This document shows positions 56,072 to 63,994 of a stretch of DNA of 64,000 nucleotides, piece after piece (positions within the stretch are counted from its first letter, which is position 1; each line of letters opens with the position of its first letter). Both the position numbers and the translations under genes were made by a program. The stretch lies in NCBI RefSeq assembly GCF_028532725.1, contig NZ_JAQKGU010000002.1, positions 1 to 64,000 of the forward strand, given 5' to 3'. This DNA comes from Desulfovibrio sp. Fe33 (lineage in GTDB: Bacteria; Desulfobacterota; Desulfovibrionia; Desulfovibrionales; Desulfovibrionaceae). Below the pieces are notes generated by a model that saw only the letters and a program-made list of their open reading frames with translations, had not been told where the DNA came from and ran no database searches.

Positions 56072-56215
56072 TTAGCTCTTTGAAGAGGGGGATAAGGTGT
56101 TGAAAGCCGCTCCGCGGCGATAGTCGGATGATTTCGCCTCCGGCGGGCAAGGGCTCGCACCCTTGCATCCCCGGTAAGCGCCTTCGGCGCGGACTTTTTT
56201 CGCTCCGCGTCGTCA
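56072..56215 (+). repeat. Hairpin-string element R7
   Basis: Class I copy: GCCGC-TCC-GCGGC, CGCC-TCC-GGCG, CAAGGG-CTCGCA-CCCTTG and GCGCC-TTC-GGCGC, followed by GGACTTTTTTC. Sense to the PaaK-like gene, after its terminator. Confidence 0.8.
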
Positions 56216-56502
56216 TTCCGTCGGCTTTTTCCTGGCCGGTTTCCGGTGAAGAAAGTGTTGTTCGGCCGACGCCGCCGCGCGACGCGTGGGAAGCTGTGCG
56301 ATGTGTCCTTTGCATTCTGAAAGTGCAAAAATAATTTCGGACAAAATTGCTTTTTGGGAAAAAATAATCACATAAATTTTCTTTATGTGAAATTTGGGCG
56401 GCATGAAGATCGGAAGAGGGGCGATTGCGAGTTCGCGGATGGGGGTTGGAGGCTGGGAGCGGCAGGCGGAAAGGACGGGTGAACGGATCTGGTCGAAGGG
56501 CG
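56216..56502. other. Non-coding stretch with an isolated palindrome
   Basis: AT-rich in the middle (56310-56400). It contains TCACATAAA-TTTTC-TTTATGTGA (56368-56390), a perfect 9-bp inverted repeat. No gene starts nearby in either direction within 180 bp. No ORF with a ribosome site is seen. Confidence 0.45.
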
Positions 56503-56555
56503 CGAAAAAAGCCAGGGCCGCCGCGCATGTCCAATGCGCGGCGGCCCTGGTTTGT
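56503..56555 (-). terminator. Terminator of the Cys-type HesB-like gene
   Basis: CCAGGGCCGCCGCGCAT (56512-56528) pairs with ATGCGCGGCGGCCCTGG (56534-56550). On the minus strand it is followed by a six-base T-run. Confidence 0.85.
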
Positions 56556-56578
56556 TGCAACAGGTTGGGGGCGGTGCG

Positions 56579-56899
56579 TTAGCAGCCGCAGGAGCCGGTG
56601 CCGCAGGACGAGCAGCCGCAGCCTCCGCCGCCGATCTGGTTCTCGGAGGAGACGGTGAAACCGTAGGGGGTCATGTCGATGGACACAGCGCCCGAGGCTT
56701 CGGCCAGTTCTTCATTGATGAGGAAGGTCAGGTCGCCCTGCTCCACGGACTTGTCGCCCTCGCGAAGCTCGTCCAACGCCAGGGACAGGCGCGGGCCGGA
56801 GCAGCCGCCGTCGGCCAGATGCACGCGGATGGGCTGCGTTTCCTTGTCTTCGAAATATTTGATCAGTTCATTCTGAGCGGATTCGGTGACTGTGATCAT
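56579..56899 (-). CDS. HesB/IscA-like protein, Cys form
   Basis: 106 residues. MITVTESAQNELIKYFEDK, IRVHLADGGCSGPRLSLALDE and IDMTPYGFTVSSENQ match the A-type Fe-S scaffold fold. The first conserved Cys is in GGCSGPR. The C-terminus is Gly/Cys-rich (GGGGCGCSSCGTGSCGC), richer than the usual CGCG end. It may carry an Fe-S cluster or another metal. AGGAG fixes the start at 56899. The neighbouring paralog has UGA at the position of this Cys. It has its own terminator. Confidence 0.85.
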   Translation of the reverse strand: MITVTESAQNELIKYFEDKETQPIRVHLADGGCSGPRLSLALDELREGDKSVEQGDLTFLINEELAEASGAVSIDMTPYGFTVSSENQIGGGGCGCSSCGTGSCGC

Positions 56900-57085
56900 G
56901 TTCTTAATCTCCTGGGTGGGTTTAGTTTCAAAGAGAATAAGTACCATCTATTCAATGTAAAGAGAAAAACAATGGATGGCCGTTACCGTCGGCTCAACTG
57001 TCTGGAATTCCGCTCAAAAAAAACGCGGTCCGCCCATGTCGGCGGTTTTTTCGCCGAGGGATGCCGCGCGGCGGGCGCGGGGCGC

Positions 57086-57132
57086 AAAAAAGCCCGGGCC
57101 GCCGCGTACTGGGTACGCGCCGGTCCCGGGCC
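57086..57132 (-). terminator. Terminator of the Sec-type HesB-like gene
   Basis: GCCCGGG and CCCGGGC frame a bulged inner stem (GCGTAC/GTACGC). On the minus strand a six-base T-run follows. Confidence 0.75.
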
Positions 57133-57166
57133 GAGTAATCAACGCAGGGATGCGTCGAACCGAAGG

Positions 57167-57511
57167 CTAGCAGCCGCAGCCGCCGGAGCCCGCGGAGGAG
57201 CAGGAACCCGACGAGGAGCAGCCGCAGCTTGAGTCGCCGCCGCTCATGGGGTTGGCGGACTCCACGACGAATCCGTAATAGGTCATGTCGATCTTGATGT
57301 TGCCGGTCTGGGCCAGCAGGTCCTTTTCCACGAGGAAGGTGAATCCACCGGCCTCGGACACGTCGTCCTTATCGTTAGGCTCATCCAGAGCCAGGGTCAG
57401 GCGCGGGCCAGCTCAGCCACCGGCCGCGAGGTATACGCGGATCGGGGACGCTTCCTTGTCCTGGAAGTAGCCTTCAAGCTGCTTCTGGGCAGCTTCAGTG
57501 ACTTCGATCAT
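57167..57511 (-). CDS. HesB/IscA-like selenoprotein with in-frame UGA (Sec33)
   Basis: Read from the ATG at 57511 (AGGAGG upstream), the frame gives MIEVTEAAQKQLEGYFQDK, then IRVYLAAGG, a TGA (57413-57415) and AGPRLTLALDEPN. It continues without break to a Gly/Ser/Cys-rich end. The TGA aligns with the first conserved Cys of the paralog at 56579-56899 (GGCSGPR). A hairpin GGCTC-TGGAT-GAGCC begins 21 nt after the TGA, fitting a bacterial SECIS. HesB-like selenoproteins are a described family. Automatic gene finders would report only a fragment from 57361. A TTGACA lies at 57573-57568, but the -10 is weak. Confidence 0.85.
57378..57392 (-). promoter_or_regulatory. Candidate bacterial SECIS hairpin
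   Basis: GGCTC-TGGAT-GAGCC on the minus strand, nucleotides 21-35 after the UGA, with G in the apical loop. The Cys-type paralog has no such perfect stem at the matching place. Confidence 0.65.
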
Positions 57512-57669
57512 TATAATGCCTCCTAATTTGGGTCGGGAAATGAACAGGTAAGATCAATAGTACTCTTTGTCAAATCGAAAGTTCCCATGGAGGCCGGGCG
57601 GAGTTGACCGGCCAAGGGGTATGGGCTACTTTTCTACGTTCCTTCAACCGCTAGCCATGCGAGGCCTAG

Positions 57670-58215
57670 ATGATGAAAGACTGCGGCACCATATTATCCG
57701 ACAAGGAAATGAGCCGAACCCTGGAACGGCTGGCCGTCGAGATCTACGAGCGCCGGGGCGAGGATGAGACCCTGGCCATCCTGGGCATCCAGCGCCGGGG
57801 CGCGGACCTGGCCGAGCGGCTGAAATTGCTGCTGGATGCGCGGCTGAACCGCAAAATTCCCTTGGGCAAGCTCGACATCAATCTTTACCGGGATGACTGG
57901 ACCACCAACCTGGAGCTGGCGCCGACCATCAATTGTTCGGAGATCGGTTTTGAGGTGGAAGGCGCGTCCATCGTGCTGGTGGACGACGTGCTTTATTCCG
58001 GCCGCACGGTGCGCGCCGCGCTGGAGGCCCTCCTCGATTACGGCCGCCCCAAGCGGGTGGAGCTGTTGGTCCTGGTGGACCGTGGACACCGCGAGCTGCC
58101 CATTCAGGCGGACTACGTGGGCAAGAAGCTGGACACCCTGGGCAACGAGCACGTCAACGTCCTGGTCAACGAGCGCGACGGCGAGGACCGCGTCTGCCTG
58201 GTCCGGAGCGAATAG
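57670..58215 (+). CDS. pyrR: PyrR-type pyrimidine regulator/uracil phosphoribosyltransferase
   Basis: 181 residues. A type I PRTase with the PRPP motif SIVLVDDVLYSGRTVRAAL, ILGIQRRGADLAERL near the start, GKLDINLYRDDW and LVDRGHRELPIQADYVGK. It matches PyrR, which converts uracil to UMP and, in some bacteria, binds pyr mRNA. GAGG lies before the ATG. It begins a three-gene run with the kinase (2-bp gap) and the Cys-rich gene. No pyr operon or attenuator is visible here. Confidence 0.92.
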   Translation: MMKDCGTILSDKEMSRTLERLAVEIYERRGEDETLAILGIQRRGADLAERLKLLLDARLNRKIPLGKLDINLYRDDWTTNLELAPTINCSEIGFEVEGASIVLVDDVLYSGRTVRAALEALLDYGRPKRVELLVLVDRGHRELPIQADYVGKKLDTLGNEHVNVLVNERDGEDRVCLVRSE

Positions 58216-58217
58216 GC

Positions 58218-58754
58218 ATGTCCTTCACCCCCATTTCGCGCGACCTGGTCCCGCAACCGTGCATCACCCTCGTGGGCATGGCCGGAGCAGGCAAGTCCAC
58301 CCTGGGCGGGATTCTGGCCAGGCGGCTCGATTGGGGCCAGCTCGACACGGATCGGTATATGGAGTCCTACTACGGCCTGCCCCTGCAAGGGATCATGGAC
58401 ACGTACGGGCTTGAGGACTTCCTGCGCATCGAGGAAAAACTGGTTTCGGAGCTGAACCTTGCCCGCACCGTCATATCCACGGGCGGCTCTGTCATTTACG
58501 GCCCCGAAGCCGTCAGGCGGCTCAAGGAGCTCGGCCCGGTGGTCCTGCTCGACATCGACGAGGCCACCTTCATTGAGCGCGTGGGCGACGGGACAAATCG
58601 GGGGCTGGCCATCGGCCCCGGCAAGACCATGCGCGATCTCTACCATGAGCGGCTGCCGCTTTACCGCGAGGCCGCTGACCTGACCATCCGCACCGACCGA
58701 TGCGCTCCCGAGGAGTGCGTGGACCAGATACTTCAACACATCGACATCGAATGA
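58218..58754 (+). CDS. Shikimate-kinase-like small kinase
   Basis: 178 residues of the shikimate kinase fold. Walker A GMAGAGKSTLGG, LDTDRYMESYYG (the DxD region), FLRIEEKLVSELN, and ISTGGSVIYGP (the GGG-type loop). The lid-region Arg is in GTNRGLAIG. No aromatic-pathway gene is nearby. Because the substrate Arg and lid differ somewhat from standard AroK, another small-metabolite kinase role is possible. It starts 2 bp after pyrR and overlaps the next gene by 4 bp. Confidence 0.78.
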   Translation: MSFTPISRDLVPQPCITLVGMAGAGKSTLGGILARRLDWGQLDTDRYMESYYGLPLQGIMDTYGLEDFLRIEEKLVSELNLARTVISTGGSVIYGPEAVRRLKELGPVVLLDIDEATFIERVGDGTNRGLAIGPGKTMRDLYHERLPLYREAADLTIRTDRCAPEECVDQILQHIDIE

Positions 58755-59353
58755 ACAAACTGACTCCCAAGGCCGCCTTCCGCAAGTTGGCCGCCATATA
58801 CGACAAGATGGTCGCCCGGTACGACGAGGCGGCCACGCCCATCGGCATGACCTGCGAAGGCTGCGACGACAACTGCTGCCTGTCCTTTTTCCAGCACCAC
58901 ACCTATGTGGAGTGGGCCTACATGTGGGAGGGGCTGAACAAGCTCCCGGCCGACAGGCTCGAAGAGATCAAGGCCCGTGCTCAGGATTACGTGGACCAGG
59001 CCCAGGCGGCGCTTGCCCGCGGCGAGCGGCCGCACGTCATGTGTCCGCTGAACATCGACGAGAAGCAGGGGATCTGCGGCCTGTACGAGCACCGGCTGAT
59101 GATCTGCCGGATGCACGGCGTGCCCAACCTGCTCACCCGCCATACGGGCCAGGAAGTGCGCTTTCCCGGCTGCCATCGCTGTCAGGAAATGACCGGGGGC
59201 ATGGAGAATGTCCCGTTCGTGGACCGCACCCCCATGTATCGCGATCTGGTCATGCTGGAGATGCAGTTCGTGGGCAAGAACCTGCGCAATCTCCCCAAGG
59301 TGGACCACACCATCGCGGAGATGATCGTCATCGGGCCGCCGAGACTGAAGTAA
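58751..59353 (+). CDS. Cys-rich putative metal-cluster protein (YkgJ-like)
   Basis: 200 residues. It has the clustered pattern CEGCDDNCC near residue 36, then CPLNIDEKQGICGLYEHRLMIC and PGCHRCQEM, as in YkgJ/UPF0153-type proteins that bind zinc or Fe-S. The Cys order C-x2-C-x3-CC and C-x10-C matches that family. No catalytic motif is seen. Its ATG overlaps the kinase stop (ATGA), so it is the third gene of this operon. A strong terminator follows. Confidence 0.8.
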   Translation: MNKLTPKAAFRKLAAIYDKMVARYDEAATPIGMTCEGCDDNCCLSFFQHHTYVEWAYMWEGLNKLPADRLEEIKARAQDYVDQAQAALARGERPHVMCPLNIDEKQGICGLYEHRLMICRMHGVPNLLTRHTGQEVRFPGCHRCQEMTGGMENVPFVDRTPMYRDLVMLEMQFVGKNLRNLPKVDHTIAEMIVIGPPRLK

Positions 59354-59370
59354 TTTTCGAACGGAAAGGA

Positions 59371-59407
59371 CAAAGCCGCCGGAGACATCTCCGGCGGCTT
59401 TCTTTTG
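59371..59407 (+). terminator. Terminator of pyrR operon
   Basis: AAAGCCGCCGGAG-ACAT-CTCCGGCGGCTTT followed by CTTTT. Confidence 0.9.
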
Positions 59408-59585
59408 GGACCTATATATTCAACTTTCCGCTTTCTGTCAGAATGTCGCAGAGCGGAATCAATCCCGCGCCGAAGGCGCATACATGGGATGCAAGGGTGC
59501 GAACCCTTGCCCGCCGGAGGCGAAATCACCCGGCTATTGCCGCGAAGCGGCTTTCAACCCCTGATTTTCCTCGGGCGCGGTTCAG
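59407..59585 (-). repeat. Hairpin-string element R8
   Basis: Minus-strand class I copy: GCCGC-TTC-GCGGC, CGCC-TCC-GGCG, CAAGGG-TTCGCA-CCCTTG and GCGCC-TTC-GGCGC. The outer end GGGACCTATATATTCAAC is the complement of the tail of R9. It lies at the 3' end of the minus-strand gene 59582-59932, in sense direction. Confidence 0.8.
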
Positions 59586-59932
59586 ACAAATAAGGGAAAT
59601 CCCGCCCTGGCGTAGGAGAACTGGCCCGCCTGGAGCAGGGCGATTTCGTTTTCGCGGGCCGATATCTGCATGTTCTTTTCGTCGTCGGGCAGGGCGGAAT
59701 TCCATATCCGGGAGATTTCGGCCCGGACCGTGCTGATGCGCTGCTCCATGCCCCGCAGCACGTAAGTTCCGCTCTTGACTGGCTCGACGGCTGCCTCGCG
59801 GAAGGCGCGTATGGCCTCCTCCGAGATTTCCACGATGTCGCCGGGCCACGCCAGGTCCTGGCCGGGCGTCCCGGGCAATGCCTCGAAGATCGATCCGCCT
59901 TCCAATTGCGCGATATCCGTTTCGATATACAT
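59582..59932 (-). CDS. Conserved-looking hypothetical protein
   Basis: 116 residues, acidic, no signal peptide or membrane segment, no Cys. It begins MYIETDIAQLEGGSIFEAL; the middle is helical (EEAIRAFREAAVEPVKSG, RISTVRAEISRIWN). AGGGAGGAA precedes the ATG. No family is recognised. It stands alone between convergent and co-directional neighbours. Element R8 begins at its stop codon. Confidence 0.6.
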   Translation of the reverse strand: MYIETDIAQLEGGSIFEALPGTPGQDLAWPGDIVEISEEAIRAFREAAVEPVKSGTYVLRGMEQRISTVRAEISRIWNSALPDDEKNMQISARENEIALLQAGQFSYARAGFPLFV

Positions 59933-60031
59933 GACCTTCCTCCCTGATGGCCGTGTATATTCCTTATCGGACAGTTGCCGGAAAACTTGATGCTGCGGCT
60001 TGTGCGCGTCCTTTGGCCTGGCCGCTGGGGA

Positions 60032-60853
60032 TCAGGCCCCCTGGAGGAAGGCGATGAAGTCGGTCACGCCGTTTTGCCGGGCGTGGACGTAGTTGGCGGT
60101 CCACCTGGCGAAATTCATTTTGCGTCCGTAGATGAAGTACTCCCGGTCCGGTCCTGCGAAATCCCAGCCGAAGAAGGCGGCGACGGAAGGATGGATGGGC
60201 TGTTCGAATTCCGGGAATGGGTCGCCCAGCGCTTTCAGCGCGTCTTCGTCCGGTCCCGGCAGGCCGAGCTCGCGCAGCACGCCCCGCGCGGCGTGGTCCA
60301 TGAGCAGGCTGCCGGGGTGGTTGACCGTGTTGAAGATCTGTTCGCGGGCGTGGCGTTCCTCTATGACGCGCAGGTATTTGATCGGGGTGAGGTCCTCGCG
60401 TTTCCGTTCCCGCCGGAAGGTCGCGGCCAGCAGTCCGGCCAGGTCGAGCTTGGCGGCCATGTCGGAGCGGAGATAGAGGAGCACCGTCTCGTCGAAGGAC
60501 AGTCCCGCGTCGATGTAGCCGTCCAAAAGTTCGCAGCGGTAGTTGAACCCTTCGCGGCCCGACCAGGTGGGCCAGTATCCCTTGAAGAACATGTTCGGGA
60601 TGCACAGGGCCCGGGCTTTTATAGGCAGCATCGCGACGAGCCGCTCCGAGGCCAACTCGCCCCAATCGGAGCCGAGGTGCTGGAACAGAAACAGGGAGCA
60701 GCGTGCCAGGTCCCGCTCCGGGATCGGCTCACGCGCGTAATTGGTGAACATGCGGCATTCGTACCGCGCGCGGAATTCCGGGCAGCAGCCAAGACGCGCC
60801 GCCAGCGGTTCGCCCTGGCAGTTGGCGTGGATGATGCAAAGTTCCCGGGTCAT
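60032..60853 (-). CDS. WcbI-like polysaccharide biosynthesis protein
   Basis: 273 residues. ELCIIHANCQGEPLAARL at the N-terminus and the later HPSVAAFFGWDF match the WcbI family, linked to capsule acetylation. NTVNHPGSLLMDHAARGVL is another conserved stretch. No other polysaccharide genes are near, so the substrate is unknown. Its start lies 149 bp from the divergent cobT start. Confidence 0.72.
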   Translation of the reverse strand: MTRELCIIHANCQGEPLAARLGCCPEFRARYECRMFTNYAREPIPERDLARCSLFLFQHLGSDWGELASERLVAMLPIKARALCIPNMFFKGYWPTWSGREGFNYRCELLDGYIDAGLSFDETVLLYLRSDMAAKLDLAGLLAATFRRERKREDLTPIKYLRVIEERHAREQIFNTVNHPGSLLMDHAARGVLRELGLPGPDEDALKALGDPFPEFEQPIHPSVAAFFGWDFAGPDREYFIYGRKMNFARWTANYVHARQNGVTDFIAFLQGA

Positions 60854-61001
60854 GGCCTGTTGTTATCCCCTTGACGAATTGCCATATTTTTTCATGCGGA
60901 TAGCATTTGCCCTTCATGTTCGCAACGGGCTTTGCGGGTTTACAGCTTACCGGTGGGCGGTGTATTGCTCCTGTACCCAAATTCTTCATCAAGGACGTAT
61001 A

Positions 61002-62069
61002 ATGGAAACAGCTCTCAAGCGGATATTGGACGGAATCGCTCCCGTGGACCGTACCCGCGAAGCCGATGGACAGGCCCACCTCGATAACCTGACCAAGCCC
61101 GTGGGAAGTCTCGGCCGACTCGAATCCCTGGCCCTGCAACTCTATCTCATCCAGGGCGGGCAGCCGCCCGAGGCCGATCCCATGCGGGTCTACACCGTGG
61201 CCGGGGATCACGGCGTCAATGCCGAGGGCGTTTCGCCCTATCCCCAGGAGGTCACCCGCCAGATGGTGCTCAACTTCCTGGCCGACGGCGCGGGCATCAA
61301 CGTCCTGGCCAAGACCGTCGGGGCTGAGCTTTTCGTGGTGGACGCGGGCTGTTGCGGGGGCGCTTTCGACGACCATCCGGCCCTGATACAGGCCAAGGTC
61401 GCGCCCGGCACCGCCAATCTTGCGGAAGGCCCGGCCATGACCCGCGAGCAGTGCCTTCAGGCTCTCCTTCTCGGCGTTTCCCTGGCCGACCGCGCCCATT
61501 CGGACGGGGTCCGCGTGCTCGGCACCGGCGACATGGGCATCTCCAACACCACGCCGTCCACGGCCCTTTACTCGGCATTTCTCGGCCTCGATCCCGCAGG
61601 GCTGACCGGCCCCGGCGCAGGCCTGGCCCCGAAGGTCATCCCGGCCAAGACCGCCGTTATCCGCCGTGGCCTCGAAGCCAACGGCGAGGCCATTCGGTCC
61701 GGCGATCCTGTGGAAATCCTCGCGGCCCTGGGCGGCTTCGAGATAGCCACCCTGGCCGGGCTCATCCTGGGCGGGGCGAAGAATCACCAGCTCGTCTGCG
61801 TGGACGGCTTCATCTCCACCGCGGCCTATCTCTCCGCCTGGAAAATTCATCCGGCGGTCAAGGATTACTGCCTGCTCAGCCACGCTTCCGCAGAACCCGG
61901 CTATTCCGCCGTCATCAAGGCCCTGGGCGTCGAACCCTATCTCCAACTCGGCTTCCGGCTCGGAGAAGGAACCGGCGCGGCCTGCGCCATGTTCCTTGTC
62001 CGTTCGGCAGCGAATATCTTCAATCAAATGGCGACGTTCGCTTCCGCAGGAGTATCGGAAAGCCGGTAG
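61002..62069 (+). CDS. cobT: Nicotinate-nucleotide-dimethylbenzimidazole phosphoribosyltransferase
   Basis: CobT activates the lower-ligand base for cobalamin, giving alpha-ribazole phosphate used by CobS. 355 residues, normal. It has DNLTKPVGSLGRLE, VAGDHGVNAEGVSPYPQEVT, GTGDMGISNTTPSTAL and the catalytic region FISTAAYLSAWK, SHASAEPGY and LGEGTGAACAM. AAGGACG precedes the ATG. Single gene with element R9 3' of it. No cobalamin riboswitch is seen upstream. Confidence 0.95.
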   Translation: METALKRILDGIAPVDRTREADGQAHLDNLTKPVGSLGRLESLALQLYLIQGGQPPEADPMRVYTVAGDHGVNAEGVSPYPQEVTRQMVLNFLADGAGINVLAKTVGAELFVVDAGCCGGAFDDHPALIQAKVAPGTANLAEGPAMTREQCLQALLLGVSLADRAHSDGVRVLGTGDMGISNTTPSTALYSAFLGLDPAGLTGPGAGLAPKVIPAKTAVIRRGLEANGEAIRSGDPVEILAALGGFEIATLAGLILGGAKNHQLVCVDGFISTAAYLSAWKIHPAVKDYCLLSHASAEPGYSAVIKALGVEPYLQLGFRLGEGTGAACAMFLVRSAANIFNQMATFASAGVSESR

Positions 62070-62144
62070 GAGAATCTGAGTCGGCGCGGGGAGGGGGAGA
62101 GGTTTTGCCCGGAACGGGCTTCGGAGAGGCTAACGACACCAAAA

Positions 62145-62325
62145 TTTAACTCCCTGATAGGGAAAATCAGGTGTTGGAAGCCGCTTTGCGGCGATAGTCG
62201 GGTGATTTCGCCTCCGGCGGGCAAGGGCTCGCACCCTTGCATCCCATGTATGCGCCTTCGGCGCGGGTTTTTTTCTTCTCTGCGGCGTTCTGTCCCGATA
62301 GCGGGGAGTTGAATATATAGGTCCC
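62145..62325 (+). repeat. Hairpin-string element R9
   Basis: Class I copy: GCCGC-TTT-GCGGC, CGCC-TCC-GGCG, CAAGGG-CTCGCA-CCCTTG and GCGCC-TTC-GGCGC, then GGGTTTTTTTTC. AACTCCC (62148-62154) and GGGAGTT (62304-62310) form inverted ends. The tail is GAATATATAGGTCCC. Sense to cobT. Confidence 0.82.
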
Positions 62326-62329
62326 TAAA

Positions 62330-62373
62330 AAAGAATAGGGCCGGTCAGGATTTCCTGACCGGCCCTATTCTTT
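62330..62373. terminator. 20-bp-stem bidirectional terminator
   Basis: AAAGAATAGGGCCGGTCAGG, loop ATTT, and the exact complement. It sits between cobT/R9 and the minus-strand small gene. Confidence 0.85.
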
Positions 62374-62387
62374 GGACAAGCGGCGCA

Positions 62388-62585
62388 CTATGCGTCCCCC
62401 AAGTCGGTTGAAACGGCTTGGACGATGTCGCCACGAGTGTTGTAGGTACCCGTGGATTCGACCTTGACGAGTTCGCGGGCCTTTTCGGGATTCTCCAGCA
62501 CTTCGCGCTGGAGGCGAACCTTGCGGATGGACTTCATCTGTTCGGCCAGGTTGGGGCCTTGGGCTTCAAAACCGGCGATTTCCAT
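62388..62585 (-). CDS. Small hypothetical protein
   Basis: 65 residues: MEIAGFEAQGPNLAEQM, then a charged helical stretch (IRKVRLQREVLENPEKARELV) and a Thr/Gly-rich end. The longer frame to 62723 is not used, because a perfect AAGGAGG lies 7 bp before the ATG at 62585. No Cys, signal or membrane segment. No family is recognised. A strong ribosome site and a long terminator suggest high expression. Confidence 0.65.
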   Translation of the reverse strand: MEIAGFEAQGPNLAEQMKSIRKVRLQREVLENPEKARELVKVESTGTYNTRGDIVQAVSTDLGDA

Positions 62586-62763
62586 GATTCGTACCTCCTT
62601 CCATGGAGTGTTGAACATATTCCTTGCCGATTTTATCGGAGAATATTTGGAAACCTTTAGGGCCTTGAGCGGGCCGCGGGGCTGGCGTTCCCCCAACAAC
62701 TTGATACCTTTTATCTTCTTCATATAAAGAAACGTATACGCGCGGCTTGGGCCGCGTCGTCGA

Positions 62764-63696
62764 TTACTTTGTTTCCCGCGCGTAGACTTCGTCGAGGATG
62801 GCTTTGCCGCCCGCTTCGAGGACTTGGCCTGCCAGGATCATGCCCAGGTCCCAGGCGTGATTCACATTCCCTTCGACCATGCGGCGGATGGGTGTGGAGC
62901 CGTCGACTTCGGCCACGTACCCGGTCAGGCGCAGCGTGTCGCCTTCGATCACGGACCAGGCCGCGATGGGGACCTGGCAGCCGCCGTCCAGCCCGGTCAG
63001 GAAGCCGCGTTCGGCCAGGACCTGATGGCGGGTGGGGGCGTGATCCAGGAAGGCGAGCATCGAGCGGACTTCGGCGTCGTCGGAGCGGAACTCGATGCCG
63101 AGCGCGCCCTGGGCCACGGCGGGCAGAAACTCGGGCGGGCTCAGAATCTCCTGCTTGGGCGCGGACATGTTCAGCCGCTTGAGCCCGGCGGTGGCCAGGA
63201 CGATGGCGTCATAGTCGCCGTTCAGGAGCTTGTTCAGCCGGGTGTCCAGGTTGCCGCGCAGGGTCTCGATCTTCAGGTCGGGGCGCAGGGCGCAGAGCTG
63301 GGACTGGCGGCGCAGGCTGGAGGTGCCGACTTTGGCTCCCTCGGGCAAACCCTTGAGGCCGTCGTATTTGACCGAAAGCAGGGAATCGGTGGCTTCTTCT
63401 CGTTCGGGAATGATGCCGACCTCCAGGCCGTCGGGCAGCTCGGTGGGCACGTCCTTCATGGAATGAACGGCCAACTGCGCGCGTCCGTCCAGCAGCGCCT
63501 CTTCGATTTCCTTGACGAACAGTCCCTTGCCGCCGACCTTGGCCAGCGGCACGTCCAGAATCTTGTCGCCCTTGGTCTTGATCTTGAGCAGGTCGACGGA
63601 CAGGCCGGGATGTTCGGCTTCGAGCAGGTCCTTGATATGATTAGCCTGCCACAGGGCCAGGGCTGAGCCGCGCGTGGCGATGGTGAGCTTTTTCAT
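62764..63696 (-). CDS. hemC: Hydroxymethylbilane synthase
   Basis: HemC links four porphobilinogen units into hydroxymethylbilane for tetrapyrrole synthesis (heme, siroheme, cobalamin). 310 residues, normal. [19 protein letters not shown] at the start, [46 protein letters not shown] and the dipyrromethane-cofactor Cys in [11 protein letters not shown]. It precedes no other hem gene in the window; the FmdB-type gene lies 49 bp upstream on the same strand. It supplies precursors for the cob genes in this window. Confidence 0.96.
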   Translation of the reverse strand: MKKLTIATRGSALALWQANHIKDLLEAEHPGLSVDLLKIKTKGDKILDVPLAKVGGKGLFVKEIEEALLDGRAQLAVHSMKDVPTELPDGLEVGIIPEREEATDSLLSVKYDGLKGLPEGAKVGTSSLRRQSQLCALRPDLKIETLRGNLDTRLNKLLNGDYDAIVLATAGLKRLNMSAPKQEILSPPEFLPAVAQGALGIEFRSDDAEVRSMLAFLDHAPTRHQVLAERGFLTGLDGGCQVPIAAWSVIEGDTLRLTGYVAEVDGSTPIRRMVEGNVNHAWDLGMILAGQVLEAGGKAILDEVYARETK

Positions 63697-63745
63697 GCAG
63701 ATTCCTCTGGTATGACTTCCGCCGTGTGAAAATGGCGTTCGGAGA

Positions 63746-63994
63746 TTAGCCGCAACTGGAGCAGTTGCCGCCGGAACAGCCCGCGCAACCGGAAGAAGGC
63801 GCGCTGGGTTTGGCGGGGGCGCTGTCGCCGCCGGCGTCGGGCCTGAAGCCGCCGACCTTGGACCGGACGGCGCTCATGAGCTTGCCGGTGTCGGTGGACT
63901 TGCATTTGGGGCATGTGGGGCATTCGTCGCGGTCGAAAACGAGTTCCTCGAATTCGTTGCCGCACGCGTTGCATTTGTATTCGAATATGGGCAT
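63746..63994 (-). CDS. FmdB-type zinc ribbon protein
   Basis: 82 residues. The start [19 protein letters not shown] and [10 protein letters not shown] form the four-Cys zinc ribbon of the FmdB/regulatory-protein family. The tail is Ser/Gly/Cys-rich ([14 protein letters not shown]), like the tails of the two HesB-like proteins. Function is not established; a DNA-binding or metal role is possible. It may be cotranscribed with hemC (49 bp). The gene ends inside the window. Confidence 0.88.
   Translation of the reverse strand: MPIFEYKCNACGNEFEELVFDRDECPTCPKCKSTDTGKLMSAVRSKVGGFRPDAGGDSAPAKPSAPSSGCAGCSGGNCSSCG

Noticed and set aside
57167-57361. HesB-like gene read as a pseudogene or as a short 64-residue protein starting at 57361
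   Set aside because: The frame is intact on both sides of a single TGA, which falls exactly on a conserved Cys position, and a SECIS-like hairpin follows. Selenocysteine explains it better than decay.
60854-61001. Cobalamin riboswitch before cobT (and likewise before cobDQ and cobS)
   Set aside because: No B12-box consensus or matching stem set was found in these leaders on inspection.
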